A DNA stretch of 64,000 bases from Algoriphagus mannitolivorans DSM 15301 (GTDB taxonomy: Bacteria > Bacteroidota > Bacteroidia > Cytophagales > Cyclobacteriaceae). A program made the position numbers and the translations under genes. The notes beneath the pieces were generated by a model that was not told the DNA's origin, did no database searches, and saw only the letters and a program-made list of their open reading frames with translations. The stretch lies in NCBI RefSeq assembly GCF_000429425.1, contig NZ_AUBV01000013.1, positions 1 through 64,000 on the forward strand, given 5' to 3'. Of the stretch, positions 1 to 9,100 are shown piece by piece; position 1 is the first letter of the stretch, and every line of letters starts with the position of its first letter.

Positions 1-258
1 GTGAAAATCTTATTTATCCAACCCGGAAAACCTATGCAAAATGCTTTTATCGAGCGATTCAACAAAACCTACCGAACCGAAGTATTGGATTACTATTCCT
101 TTGTATCACTCCAAGAAGTCAGAGAGATTACCCGGGAATGGATAGAGGACTACAATCATCACAGACCTCACGGAAGCCTGAATAATTGCTCTCCAATAGA
201 TTTTGCAAAGCAATGGGCGTTAACAGTGGATAACTTCTCTGAAGTTACCCACAATTAA
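1..258 (+). CDS. IS3-family transposase (OrfB), C-terminal fragment at the window edge
   Basis: This is the end of an rve-type integrase/transposase of the IS3 group, which joins transposon ends to target DNA. The reading frame is open from base 1, so the gene starts outside the window. The visible 85 residues contain the block NAFIERFN, whose Glu is the last acidic residue of the DDE catalytic triad, followed by the typical tail motifs TYRTEVLDYY and HHRPHGSL. The stop is TAA at 256-258. Whether the full element is intact cannot be judged here, because the left inverted repeat and OrfA are not visible. It marks the left flank of the accessory segment that leads into the copper island. Confidence 0.85.
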   Translation: MKILFIQPGKPMQNAFIERFNKTYRTEVLDYYSFVSLQEVREITREWIEDYNHHRPHGSLNNCSPIDFAKQWALTVDNFSEVTHN

Positions 259-426
259 CACCCTTAGTAGTAATAATAGTCAACATCAAAAACCAATTTT
301 GTCTATTTTAGAATTGTCCAAAAAGTGGGAAGCCTTCACCAGCAGCTCAAAATCGGATGGTCTTCGGATGCCACAGCACTCCGTGCGTCCCCTTCGCCCC
401 CCCCCTGAGCGTAGATTGCCCCACCT

Positions 427-475
427 AAGCGGAGTTTGCAACTCCGCTTGAATATCTTCAGGAATTTGTAATTCC
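427..475. repeat. Pair of REP-like palindromes
   Basis: Two hairpins lie back to back. The first has a perfect 10-bp stem with loop TGC (AAGCGGAGTT at 427-436, AACTCCGCTT at 440-449). The second has GGAATT and AATTCC around a TGT loop (461-475). Paired short palindromes with a TTTGCAA/TTTGTAA centre are typical of the REP elements of Bacteroidota that are mobilised by REP-associated transposases. No such transposase is in this window. The rest of the 259-580 gap holds a C-run near 400 and no convincing gene. Confidence 0.6.
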
Positions 476-580
476 CAACCAACCAGCTTCCTAGATACAT
501 CCTTGATTTTTTGACCAATTACCCCCTCCCTCCCATTCCATTTTCCCCTATCTTTAGTCAAACAACAAATCGTAAGTACT

Positions 581-1000
581 ATGAATGGTAATTTCAAAGG
601 AGCCTTAGTCGGAACGTTTATTTCCTGGATGCTTTTTGCCTTGATTGGTTTTGGGCTTTGGGGATGTCCTACCTACAATGTCTGGCAGCAGGAAATGTCC
701 GGTCGGGCGGAGTTTGCCAAGGCTGAGCAAAACCGCAGAATTCTCATCGAAGAAGCTGCCGCCAACCTGGAAGCCGAAAAGCTCAATGCCCAGGCGGAAG
801 TCGAAAGAGCCCGAGGGGCCGCAGAAGCAATCTCCATCGAAAACGGAGCACTTTCCGAGAAGTACATCCAATACCTCTGGGTACGCCAGCAGCGCAATCT
901 CAGCGACAAAACGGTCATTTATATCCCGACCGAAGCCAATCTCCCCATCTTGGAATCCACCCGTGGCCTAAAAATCCCTTCCGGAAGGAATCAGGATTAA
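581..1000 (+). CDS. Membrane-anchored protein resembling the tail of prohibitin/HflK (SPFH) proteins
   Basis: A 139-residue protein of unknown function. Residues about 6-30 form one hydrophobic anchor. Residues about 40-85 are an Ala/Glu-rich helix predicted to form a coiled coil (repeated AEA, AEV, RGAAEA units). The C-terminal third reads like the end of prohibitin/stomatin proteins (YIQYLWVR, then TVIYIPTEANLPIL). The SPFH core domain itself is missing, so this is a short stand-alone version of the oligomerising tail, a form seen in Bacteroidota and phages. It stands alone and is followed by a clear hairpin terminator. A role as membrane scaffold or protease partner is inference only. Confidence 0.65.
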   Translation: MNGNFKGALVGTFISWMLFALIGFGLWGCPTYNVWQQEMSGRAEFAKAEQNRRILIEEAAANLEAEKLNAQAEVERARGAAEAISIENGALSEKYIQYLWVRQQRNLSDKTVIYIPTEANLPILESTRGLKIPSGRNQD

Positions 1001-1020
1001 ACCTTCCCTATCCCACCCTA

Positions 1021-1049
1021 AGCCCAGTGAGTTTTCGCTGGGCTTTTTT
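1021..1049 (+). terminator. Rho-independent terminator
   Basis: Stem AGCCCAG...CTGGGCT, extended by two further pairs, lies 21 bases after the stop of the prohibitin-like gene and is followed by six T. Confidence 0.8.
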
Positions 1050-1081
1050 GATGGAGTCATACCTCGTACCGCCCCTCCGCC

Positions 1082-1228
1082 GTCAACCTGAGCGGAGTCA
1101 AAGGGCAAGGCAAACGATAGCACGAATTCAAACTCCGTCACCCTGAGCGGAGTCGAAGGTTATTATTGAAAAGCAAAAAAATGTAGAATCAGTGGATAGT
1201 CCCACATTTCGACTCCGCTCAATGTGAC
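1082..1228. repeat. Three copies of a GAGCGGAGTC repeat
   Basis: The gap 1050-1369 contains no gene but three copies of a roughly 22-bp word with core CCTGAGCGGAGTC: 1082-1104 and 1137-1159 on the plus strand, and an inverted copy at 1204-1228. The second and third copies face each other and can form a long hairpin. The word is a dispersed intergenic repeat I recognise from many Bacteroidota genomes. Its function is not known to me. Confidence 0.6.
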
Positions 1229-1369
1229 AAACCTACGTTTCCAAACAGCCTATTTTTCATACCCTTGCTAAGGACTGCACCAAGAATCTCTCCCCTAATT
1301 CCTTGGTCGTTTGGGATTGCTGGCCTATTTTGAAGGTTCTTGCCTGCCTATTGACCTAATGATTTTTCT

Positions 1370-2293
1370 ATGAAAAGACGCTATCAACTCATCCTAAGCA
1401 TCCTGCTGATTCTGATTTTCCTGGTCATGGAGCCTCTTGCCGATTGGTTTCGGGAATCCACGGGGCTGGATATTTCCTTTTTCGTGGAGCAAAAAAGGAA
1501 TCTGCTGATCATCGGCTTTTCCTGGCTGATCATCGTGCTGATCCGGGGTTTGCTCCGGAATATCCTCAAACGATACGATATCAATGAAGAGGATAATTTG
1601 GCCTCCAGAAAGCTCCATACGCAAGTTAGTCTCCTGGAGCGGGTGGTGGTTTTTGTGATCATTTTGATTGCCGTTGGACTGATTCTGCTTTCTTTTGAAA
1701 GCATTCGGGATGTGGGCATCGGGATTTTTGCCTCTGCTGGGGTTGCGGGGATCATCATCGGACTTTCCGCTCAAAAAGTAGTCGGTACCCTTTTGGCCGG
1801 GATTCAGATTGCGATTACCCAGCCTTTCAGGATCGAGGATGCCGTAGTGGTGGAAAATGAATGGGGATGGATTGAGGAGATCAACCTGACCTATGTGGTG
1901 GTGAGACTTTGGGACAAAAGAAGGCTGGTCCTGCCTTCTACCTATTTTTTGGAAAAACCCTTTCAAAACTGGACCCGAAACAATGCGGATATCGTCGGTA
2001 CCGTGTTTTTATACATAGATTATTCCATCCCTTTTGAGGAACTCAGAAAAGAACTCACCCGGGTTTTGGAGAGTTCTGATCTCTGGGACAAAAAGGTCAA
2101 TGTGCTTCAGGTCACTGAATCCAAGGAATCATCCGTAGAGGTCCGGATTTTGGTCAGTGCCAAAAACTCTCCCATAGCCTGGGATCTTCGGGTATATGTC
2201 CGGGAAAAAATGATCGAGTTTATCCGGAAAAATTACCCGGACAGCCTTCCTCGAACTAGGGTGAAGATTGTGGGCGAAAAAACACAAACATAA
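1370..2293 (+). CDS. Mechanosensitive ion channel, MscS family
   Basis: Small-conductance mechanosensitive channel that opens under membrane tension to release solutes during osmotic downshock; it sits in the inner membrane. The 307 residues show three transmembrane stretches (about 5-20, 45-62, 90-110) and then the Gly/Ala-rich pore helix around 115-150 (FASAGVAGIIIGLSAQ), followed by the beta domain (the QPFRIEDAVV block; NWTRNN) and the alpha/beta C-terminal domain. The size fits the compact MscS subgroup. The start is the ATG at 1370; no good Shine-Dalgarno is visible, as is usual in this phylum. It appears to be a single-gene unit. Confidence 0.9.
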   Translation: MKRRYQLILSILLILIFLVMEPLADWFRESTGLDISFFVEQKRNLLIIGFSWLIIVLIRGLLRNILKRYDINEEDNLASRKLHTQVSLLERVVVFVIILIAVGLILLSFESIRDVGIGIFASAGVAGIIIGLSAQKVVGTLLAGIQIAITQPFRIEDAVVVENEWGWIEEINLTYVVVRLWDKRRLVLPSTYFLEKPFQNWTRNNADIVGTVFLYIDYSIPFEELRKELTRVLESSDLWDKKVNVLQVTESKESSVEVRILVSAKNSPIAWDLRVYVREKMIEFIRKNYPDSLPRTRVKIVGEKTQT

Positions 2294-2375
2294 CCTCTAA
2301 TTCCTCTTTGGAGTACAATCATATTCCTATGAATACTCTTGGGATTTACCGAAATTGAATAAAAATCGAAAACTT

Positions 2376-2618
2376 ATGGCAAGCGTGGAAGAAATCAGGT
2401 GCGAACTGATTGATAAAATACAAAGCATTGAAAACAAAGAATTCCTACTGGCTATCCAGCAGTTAATTACATCGGGTTTAGCGGGTTCCAAGTCCATTGA
2501 ATTGACCAAAGAGCAAATTGAAATGCTCGAAATGAGTGAAGAGGATATCCAAAATGGACGTCTGATTTCCCAAGAAGCCATGGATAAAAGAAACTTGGAA
2601 TGGCTAGAAGGGCTGTAA
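2376..2618 (+). CDS. Orphan antitoxin-like protein of a RelE/ParE-type module
   Basis: A helical, acidic 80-residue protein (MASVEEIRCELIDKI... ending NLEWLEGL) of the kind that precedes RelE/ParE-type toxins in Bacteroidota and binds the toxin with its C-terminus. The ATG at 2376 is preferred; a TTG seven codons upstream (2355) keeps the same frame. The next gene, overlapping by 19 bp, is a toxin stub that stops after 13 codons, so the antitoxin appears to have outlived its partner. Family assignment rests on sequence style and gene arrangement, not on a clear motif. Confidence 0.55.
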   Translation: MASVEEIRCELIDKIQSIENKEFLLAIQQLITSGLAGSKSIELTKEQIEMLEMSEEDIQNGRLISQEAMDKRNLEWLEGL

Positions 2619-2641
2619 AATGGACCAGAACAGCCAGATAG
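2600..2641 (+). pseudogene. Toxin remnant (RelE/ParE-like start) overlapping the antitoxin
   Basis: An ATG inside the last codons of the antitoxin, in another frame, opens a reading frame coding MARRAVKWTRTAR and then TAG. A basic start followed by V-W-T is how many RelE/ParE toxins of this phylum begin (Arg/Lys-rich first strand). Directly after it the sequence becomes an intergenic repeat (AGATTTGAAATTTGAG), so the body of the toxin is gone. This is inference from position, overlap and 13 residues. Confidence 0.45.
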
Positions 2642-2644
2642 GTG

Positions 2645-2803
2645 TTTTAGATTTGAAATTTGAGATTTGATCCCATTTTCCCTTCGTTGTCTTCGTGCCT
2701 TCGTTGCAAATAGACTTTTCAAAAACCAATAAATAAAGATTAGGCAGGAATTTGAGATTTGATTTCATCTACTCTTCGCGTTCTTCGCGGCTTTGCGGTT
2801 TTC
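2645..2803. repeat. Low-complexity word repeats upstream of copA
   Basis: The gap between the toxin stub and copA is built of short degenerate words: TTTGAAATTTGAGATTTGA near 2652-2670 and again near 2752-2764, and CTTCGTTGTCTTCGTGCC near 2685-2705 with the related CTTCGCGTTCTTCGCGGC near 2772-2790. No open frame here looks genuine. The copA promoter must lie within or after this block. Confidence 0.6.
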
Positions 2804-2891
2804 AAAAGCCATAATCTTATAAATCTCTCCCAAAATCCTGTAAGACTTTTCTGCGCCAGCTGTGGCAATTTTGTATCATCAATTTTCAGCT

Positions 2892-5198
2892 ATGAAAACA
2901 GAAACCACACTAACAGCTCAAAAGCCGGGAAATCTCCATAAGGAAACCTTTCCCGTGACCGGCATGACCTGTGCGGCCTGCGCCTCCAGCGTGGAAACCA
3001 TATTACAGCACACCCCCGGAGTGAAGTCCGCTGCCGTAAACTTTGCCACCAATACTGTTCAGGTGGAATATGACCATACGACCACACCCGAAGATTTGAA
3101 TACTGCCCTAACTGAAATCGGATATGGCTTGGTAGTCGGTTCAAAAGATGTTCAGGAAGCCGTCCAAGAAGAACAGGAGAAAAAATTCCAATCCGTCAAG
3201 AAGCAGACCATAGGTGCGGCAGCATTGACCTTGCCGGTATTTATTCTCGGAATGTTTTTTATGGATTGGGAACCGGGAAAATGGATCAGTCTGGTGCTTT
3301 CCATTCCAGTCCTTTTCTACTTTGGAAAAAACTTCTACACCAATGCCTGGAAACAGGCCCGGCATGGCAAGGCCAATATGGATACCCTCGTAGCCCTGAG
3401 TACCGGAATTGCTTTTATTTTCTCGGTATTCAATACACTTTTTCCAGAGTTTTGGCACCAAAGAGGGATTCATCCCCACGTCTATTATGAAGCCGCGACG
3501 GTGATTATCGTCTTTATTTCCTTCGGAAAAATGCTGGAGGAAAAAGCAAAATCCCAAACCGGAACGGCTTTGAAAAAGCTGATGGGTTTGCAGCCGAAAA
3601 CGCTCACGCGACTTCAGGATGGAAAGGCCCGGGAAATCAAAATAGAGGAGGTTTTGGTCGGTGACAGAATTCTGATCAAGCCTGGAGAAAAAATCCCGGT
3701 GGACGGAAAAGTACTGGAAGGCAGTTCATTTCTAGACGAAAGCATGATCAGTGGAGAGCCAGTTTCGGTGGAAAAGAAAGCCGGGGATTCGGTCTATTCC
3801 GGCACTATCAACCAAAAAGGAAGTTTGGAAATTGAGGCAGTCAAGGTCGGTGCTTCCACACTCTTGGCTCAAATCATCCAACGGGTTCAGGAAGCCCAAG
3901 GAAGTAAAGCGCCGGTCCAAAAACTGGTGGATAAGATCGCCGGGATATTTGTTCCGGTAGTCATTGGGATCGCGCTGCTCACCTTTGGAGTATGGATGAT
4001 TTATGGAGGTGACAACGCATTTTCCCATGCCCTACTCGCAGCTGTGTCGGTATTGGTGATCGCTTGTCCCTGTGCTTTAGGCTTGGCTACCCCTACCGCC
4101 ATCATGGTCGGTGTAGGCAAAGGAGCAGAAAACAACATCCTGATTCGGGATGCAGAAAGCCTGGAACTCGGTCATAAGGTCAATGCGATTATTTTGGATA
4201 AGACGGGGACGATTACGGAAGGAAAGCCTACAGTCAGCAGTGTTCAGTGGGCAGCTGGCAATCATCATGAAGTAAGTAGTAAGCAGTCAATAGTAAGTAG
4301 TGGATCAGCAAACCATTTACCACTTACCACTCACTATTTACAGATTTTATACACCTTGGAGTCCAAATCCGCGCATCCTCTAGCAGAGGCTGTGGTGAAG
4401 CATTTGAAAACCGAAAATGTCAAAGCCACTGATCTGGAGCATTTTGAAAGTATCACCGCCCGTGGGGTTAGTGGCCGGAAAAACGGAAGAACCTATTTCG
4501 TAGGAAACCGTCAACTTCTACAGGAAAATGGAATTTCCATCCCAAAGAATTTGGAGTCCACAGCCCAAGAATGGAGTAACCAGGCACAAACGGTGATTTG
4601 GTTTGCAGATCAGGATAATGCACAGGCCATACTAGGCATTCAGGATCAGCTTAAACCCAGTTCAAAAGCTGCTGTAGCCCAACTTCAGAAATCTGGTGTG
4701 GAAGTGTATATGCTTACCGGGGATAACCGACAGACAGCCGCGGCCGTCGCCCAAGAAGTGGGAATCGCTGATTATCGGGCAGAAGTCATGCCTGAAGACA
4801 AGTCAGAATTTGTCAAGCGACTTCAAGAAAATGGAAAAATAGTCGCTATGGTAGGTGACGGGATCAACGATTCAGAAGCCTTGGCCCAAGCCGATGTGAG
4901 CATTGCCATGGGGCATGGATCGGATATCGCCATGGATGTGGCCAAGATTACCCTGATCACCTCCGATCTTCAGAAAATCCAACAGGCATTTCAGCTATCT
5001 CATTTGACCGTCAATGGCATCAAGCAAAACCTCTTTTGGGCCTTTATCTACAACCTAATCGGAATTCCTATTGCCGCAGGTGTCCTTTATCCGATCAATG
5101 GATTCCTTTTGGATCCCATGATTGCCGGTGCGGCAATGGCCTTTAGCTCGGTTTCCGTGGTGATGAATAGCTTGAGATTGAAAATACGGAAATTGTAA
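2892..5198 (+). CDS. copA: Copper-translocating P1B-type ATPase
   Basis: ATP-driven pump that exports Cu(I)/Ag(I) across the inner membrane. With the ATG at 2892 it has 768 residues (an in-frame GTG at 2862 adds ten unlikely residues). One N-terminal HMA domain carries GMTCAAC with Cys27 and Cys30. The membrane metal site is CPC at 392-394, the phosphorylation motif DKTGT starts at Asp436, the nucleotide-site HP is at His495, and GDGIND is at 655-660. CPC plus HP identifies the Cu/Ag class. Oddity: residues about 460-484, between DKTGT and the HP loop, are encoded by an intergenic-type repeat (4268-4343) inserted in frame. It opens the copper island and is followed by a CopZ-like gene. Confidence 0.93.
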   Translation: MKTETTLTAQKPGNLHKETFPVTGMTCAACASSVETILQHTPGVKSAAVNFATNTVQVEYDHTTTPEDLNTALTEIGYGLVVGSKDVQEAVQEEQEKKFQSVKKQTIGAAALTLPVFILGMFFMDWEPGKWISLVLSIPVLFYFGKNFYTNAWKQARHGKANMDTLVALSTGIAFIFSVFNTLFPEFWHQRGIHPHVYYEAATVIIVFISFGKMLEEKAKSQTGTALKKLMGLQPKTLTRLQDGKAREIKIEEVLVGDRILIKPGEKIPVDGKVLEGSSFLDESMISGEPVSVEKKAGDSVYSGTINQKGSLEIEAVKVGASTLLAQIIQRVQEAQGSKAPVQKLVDKIAGIFVPVVIGIALLTFGVWMIYGGDNAFSHALLAAVSVLVIACPCALGLATPTAIMVGVGKGAENNILIRDAESLELGHKVNAIILDKTGTITEGKPTVSSVQWAAGNHHEVSSKQSIVSSGSANHLPLTTHYLQILYTLESKSAHPLAEAVVKHLKTENVKATDLEHFESITARGVSGRKNGRTYFVGNRQLLQENGISIPKNLESTAQEWSNQAQTVIWFADQDNAQAILGIQDQLKPSSKAAVAQLQKSGVEVYMLTGDNRQTAAAVAQEVGIADYRAEVMPEDKSEFVKRLQENGKIVAMVGDGINDSEALAQADVSIAMGHGSDIAMDVAKITLITSDLQKIQQAFQLSHLTVNGIKQNLFWAFIYNLIGIPIAAGVLYPINGFLLDPMIAGAAMAFSSVSVVMNSLRLKIRKL
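4268..4343. repeat. Intergenic-type word repeat embedded in copA
   Basis: Within copA the words GTAAGTAGTAAGCAGT and AGTAAGTAGTGG are followed by an imperfectly complementary arm (CCATTTACCACTTACCACTC). This is the same architecture as the intergenic repeats of this window. It stays in frame and adds about 25 Ser/His-rich residues (roughly 460-484) to the cytoplasmic nucleotide-binding loop. Confidence 0.6.
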
Positions 5199-5308
5199 AA
5201 TTGCAAAATTGAAAAATTAGGAAACTCTGTCCATTCTGACTACTTCCAAATTTGACTACTTGATACTTGATACCAGATACTTAATACTTAATACTTAATA
5301 CTTAAAAC
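5198..5308. repeat. A/T-rich word repeats between copA and copZ
   Basis: Starts with AAATTG-type words (TAAAATTGCAAAATTG, 5196-5216) and ends with six or so copies of an ACTTGATACTTAATACTT word directly abutting the copZ start codon at 5309. The word TACTTGATACTTGA recurs at 20340-20388. Confidence 0.6.
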
Positions 5309-5518
5309 ATGAAAACGTTAAAATTCAAAACCAACATCCAGTGCCACAATTGTTTGGCAAAAGTTAGCCCTAAGCTAAATGAAGAATCCGGGATCGCATC
5401 TTGGGAGGTGGATTTGCAGGATCCTGACCGTACCTTGACCGTCAACACCGAAAATCTGGAGCCAGCTGACATCAAAAAAGCGGTGCTGAAGGCCGGGTTT
5501 ATCGCTGATGTTAAATAA
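5309..5518 (+). CDS. CopZ-like heavy-metal-associated (HMA) copper chaperone
   Basis: A 69-residue single HMA domain of the ferredoxin-like fold. It has CHNC with Cys12 and Cys15 in the place of the usual MxCxxC loop, and the expected C-terminal KAVLKAGF helix. Proteins of this size carry Cu(I) in the cytosol and hand it to the N-terminal domain of CopA, which is the gene just upstream. The Met two residues before the first Cys is replaced (NIQC), a minor departure from the canonical motif. No transmembrane segment or signal peptide. Confidence 0.8.
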   Translation: MKTLKFKTNIQCHNCLAKVSPKLNEESGIASWEVDLQDPDRTLTVNTENLEPADIKKAVLKAGFIADVK

Positions 5519-5529
5519 AGACTCAAGAT

Positions 5530-5640
5530 TCTAGACTACAGACGCAAGACCATTAATTCTTGCGTCTTGGCTTTTGCCTCTTGCTTCCTGCCTCTTTTGT
5601 CTTGCTTCTTGTGTCTTGTCTCTTGCTTTTAGAATCTAAA
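5530..5640. repeat. CTTGCGTCTTG word repeat
   Basis: A left arm (CTACAGACGCAAGACC, near 5535-5551) faces a run of CTTG-type words (CTTGCGTCTTGGC, CTTGCTTCCTGCC, CTTGTGTCTTGTC) up to 5625. The arms are complementary across a short loop, so the block could fold into a hairpin between copZ and the next gene. Confidence 0.55.
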
Positions 5641-5641
5641 T

Positions 5642-5673
5642 TTGAACTTCCAAAATTAAATTCCGTACTTTTG
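5642..5673 (+). promoter_or_regulatory. Bacteroidota-type promoter with almost no leader
   Basis: TTG at 5642-5644 and TACTTTTG at 5666-5673 are separated by 21 bp, a full match to the TTG/TAnnTTTG consensus of the phylum. The ATG of the following gene is at 5679, only five bases after the box, so the transcript should be leaderless or nearly so. Confidence 0.6.
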
Positions 5674-5678
5674 CCTTA

Positions 5679-6092
5679 ATGCGAGCCTCATTCTCCATAT
5701 TCTTAGCCCTTTTGGTATTCTTTGCCTCCGTTGGAATGGCGAAGACGACCCATTTTTGCATGGGCTTGGAAATGAAATCTGAAATTGGCTTTGGAACAAA
5801 GCATGTGGATTGTGGCATGAACATGTCGATGGATCATAGCGAAAATGAAGCTGACAATCACCAAGACCCCAAGTCCTGCTGTGAAAATGTCACTACCCAA
5901 TTGCAGGTGGATGATGAGTTTCAATTAAAAAAATCCGACCTCAATCTGTCCCTGAATTTTGCAGTGGCATTTGTTCAGGCATTTGTGTTTGGAGTGGAAA
6001 ATATTCCTTCGGACACTCCTGTCTATCCTCCATACTCCCACCCTCCCCTTGAACAGGACCTTCAGGTTCTATATCAATCTTTCTTGATATAA
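5679..6092 (+). CDS. HYC_CC_PP family exported protein of metal-resistance loci
   Basis: A 137-residue small exported protein. An N-terminal hydrophobic segment (about 3-21) looks like a signal peptide ending at GMA. The family signature elements are present: HFC near residue 26, SCCEN near residue 69, and PPYSHPP near residue 118. Between them lies a Met/His/Cys-rich stretch (CGMNMSMDH). The family is named after these motifs; its biochemical role is not established. The residues and the position between CopZ and CusA suggest periplasmic copper or silver binding, which is inference. Confidence 0.75.
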   Translation: MRASFSIFLALLVFFASVGMAKTTHFCMGLEMKSEIGFGTKHVDCGMNMSMDHSENEADNHQDPKSCCENVTTQLQVDDEFQLKKSDLNLSLNFAVAFVQAFVFGVENIPSDTPVYPPYSHPPLEQDLQVLYQSFLI

Positions 6093-6176
6093 ATTAAAGG
6101 TTGCAGAACGCTCTGCATGCAAAAAAATCCGCCAATACATTTTGGCTCAGTCCTTTGCATTTTAAACCTTTGATTT

Positions 6177-9100
6177 ATGCTCAATCGAATTATCAAATAT
6201 TTTCTAGAAAATAAACTGGTTACTGTGCTGTTCCTGCTCCTGATTATCGGATGGGGAATTGTCACAGCTCCTTTTAACTGGAATGTGGATTTCCTTCCCA
6301 GAGATCCCGTACCCGTGGATGCTATTCCTGACATTGGAGAAAACCAACAAATTGTCTTCACTGAATGGATGGGGCGCTCCCCTCAGGATGTAGAAGACCA
6401 GATCACCTATCCGTTGACCACTTCCCTTTTGGGATTGCCAGGGGTCAAAAGTGTGCGATCCAGCTCTGCTTTCGGATTTTCCAGCATCTACATCATCTTC
6501 GAGGAAGACATCGAGTTTTACTGGAGTCGGTCACGAGTCCTGGAAAAACTCAATTCCCTGCCTGCCGGATTGCTTCCCGACGGAGTCCAGCCGAAGCTAG
6601 GACCGGATGCCACAGCCTTGGGTCAGGTATATTGGTACACCTTGGAAGGTCGGGATGAAAACGGAAATCCAACCGGTGGATGGGACTTGCACGAGCTTAG
6701 AACTGTCCAAGATTATTATGTCCGATACTCTCTCACGGCTGTCGAAGGGGTTGCTGAGGTAGCTTCCGTTGGTGGATATGTCAAAGAATATCAAGTGGAT
6801 GTAGATCCCGCAGCGCTCAAAGCTCACGGCGTGACCCTGATGGATGTGATGGAAGCCGTTCGAAAATCCAATCTGGATGTCTCTGCCAATACCATCGAAG
6901 TCAACAGGGTGGATTATTTCATCCGTGGCTTGGGTTATGTGGAAGAACTTTCCGATTTGGACAAGGCCGTGGTCAAAGTCACCAACAATGTACCGATCCG
7001 AATCCAGGATGTGGCTAGGGTGAATATCGGCCCGCAACCCCGAAACATGTCCGGGATTCTGGACAAAAGCGGAGCGGAAGCTGTAGGTGGAGTGGTCATC
7101 GCTCGCTATGGAGACAATCCCCTCAAAGTGATTGAAGGAGTGAAATCCGAAATCGAAAAACTTTCCCAAGGACTTCCTTCTAAAACTTTGGCAGATGGTA
7201 CGGTTTCCAAGGTCACCATTGTGCCCTTTTATGATCGAACGGGCCTGATCTACGAAACCTTAGGCACCTTGTACGAGGCCATCAACCTGCAGATTTTGGT
7301 CACCATCCTGGTGATCATCGTCATGGTATATAACCTGAGAGCTTCTTTGCTGATTTCTGCACTATTGCCTTTAGCGGTATTGATGTGTTTCATTTTTATG
7401 AAATACTTTGGCGTGGATGCCAATATCGTGGCCCTATCCGGGATCGCCATCGCTATTGGGACCATGGTGGATTTGGGGATTATTCTCAATGAAAATATTC
7501 TCCGGCATCTGGAGTCCTCACCTACTGGTCAGTCCAAACTGAAGACGGTATATCAAGCTACCGCAGAAGTGTCGGGAGCGATTGTCACTGCTGTGAGCAC
7601 CACGATCGTCAGCTTCTTTCCGGTATTTACCCTTCAAGCGGCAGAGGGAAAGCTCTTTGGTCCTTTAGCGTATACGAAGACCTTTGCCTTGGTTTCAGCG
7701 GTGATTTTCACCCTTTTGATCATGCCAGCTTTTTCCCATTGGGCATTTTCCATGAAGGAAATGAAGGGAAAGTTGGGTCGATGGATCAACCTTTCCTTAT
7801 TGATCATCGGACCGGTTATTGCCATTACCGTTTGGGCTTGGGCCGGTTGGTTTTTGTTTGCCTTTGGCTTGTTGCATGCACTTTCTTATCAGTATCCGGA
7901 AAAAGTCGGGCCCCATAAAAACCTGGCAACCATCGCCATTACCCTGCTATTTGTCACCTGGCTGTTGACGGGTCTATGGATGCCTTTAGGGGTATCGGTC
8001 AGCAAGCTGGTCAATTTCTTCTTCATCGCGCTACTGCTGTTTTTGGTCTTGGGAGGATTTGCAGGGTTTATCCGCATTTATCCTAGAATTTTGCTTTGGT
8101 GTCTGGCCAACAAAGGGAAGTTTATCCTATTCCCGATTTTCATCTTCTTGCTGGGAACCAGTGTTTGGTTAGGATTCAATCGGGTATTTGGAATTTTCCC
8201 GAGAACCTTTGACATGATCGGGGTCAATATCCGAACCACAGGGCTTTGGTCAGGTTTGAGCCATTCCTTCCCGGGTTTGGGTAAGGAATTTATGCCTTCA
8301 CTCAACGAGGGATCTTTCCTCCTGATGCCCACCACCATGCCTCATGCCGGTGTGCAGGAAAACAAGGAAGTCCTTCAGCAACTGGATATGCTGGTCACGG
8401 CCATTCCGGAAGTAGAAATAGTCGTCGGAAAAGCAGGTCGTGCAGAAACTGCCATTGATCCTGCCCCGATGAACATGTTTGAAAACACGATCAATTACAA
8501 AAGCGAATACGCCACAGACATCAATGGCAACCGACTTCGCTTTAAAATCAATGACGGAAAATATGAATTGAAAGACGGGTCCCTTTTCGATCCTGAAACC
8601 ATGACTCCCAATCAAATACAGGTGTCCGATTTGGTCCAGGATGAGGATGGAGAGTATTTCCGTCAGTGGAGAAAGCACATCAAGTCTCCGGATGATATCT
8701 GGGAAGAAATCGTCGGAGTGATCCAAATCCCCGGTGTTACCTCCTCCCCTAAGCTTCAACCTATTGAAACACGGTTAGTCATGCTGCAAACCGGCATGCG
8801 AGCTCCCATGGGGATCAAAGTTTACGGCCCTGATCTTCAAACCATTGAAAGCTTTGGCTTAGAGTTGGAAAAGTACCTCAAAGAGGTGCCTTCAGTGAAG
8901 AAAGAAGCAGTATTCGCTGACCGAATTGTGGGTAAGCCCTATTTGGAACTGGACATCAACCGGGATCAAATTTCCCGATACGGGATGAATGTAGTAGATG
9001 TGCAGGATTTCATCGAAACTGCCATTGGAGGCATGAAATTGAGTACCACTGTGGAAGGTCGGGAGCGATTCCCGATTCGCGTTAGATATGCCCGGGAGTT

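Noticed and set aside
286..597. Open frame of 103 codons on the minus strand
   Set aside because: Its translation runs through the REP palindromes and a C-run (QAELQTPLRWGNLRSGGG); no start signal and no family. It overlaps a real gene start.
2759..2941. 60-codon frame overlapping the copA start
   Set aside because: Its first half is a word repeat (TLRVLRGFAVFK), and its second half lies in another frame of copA.
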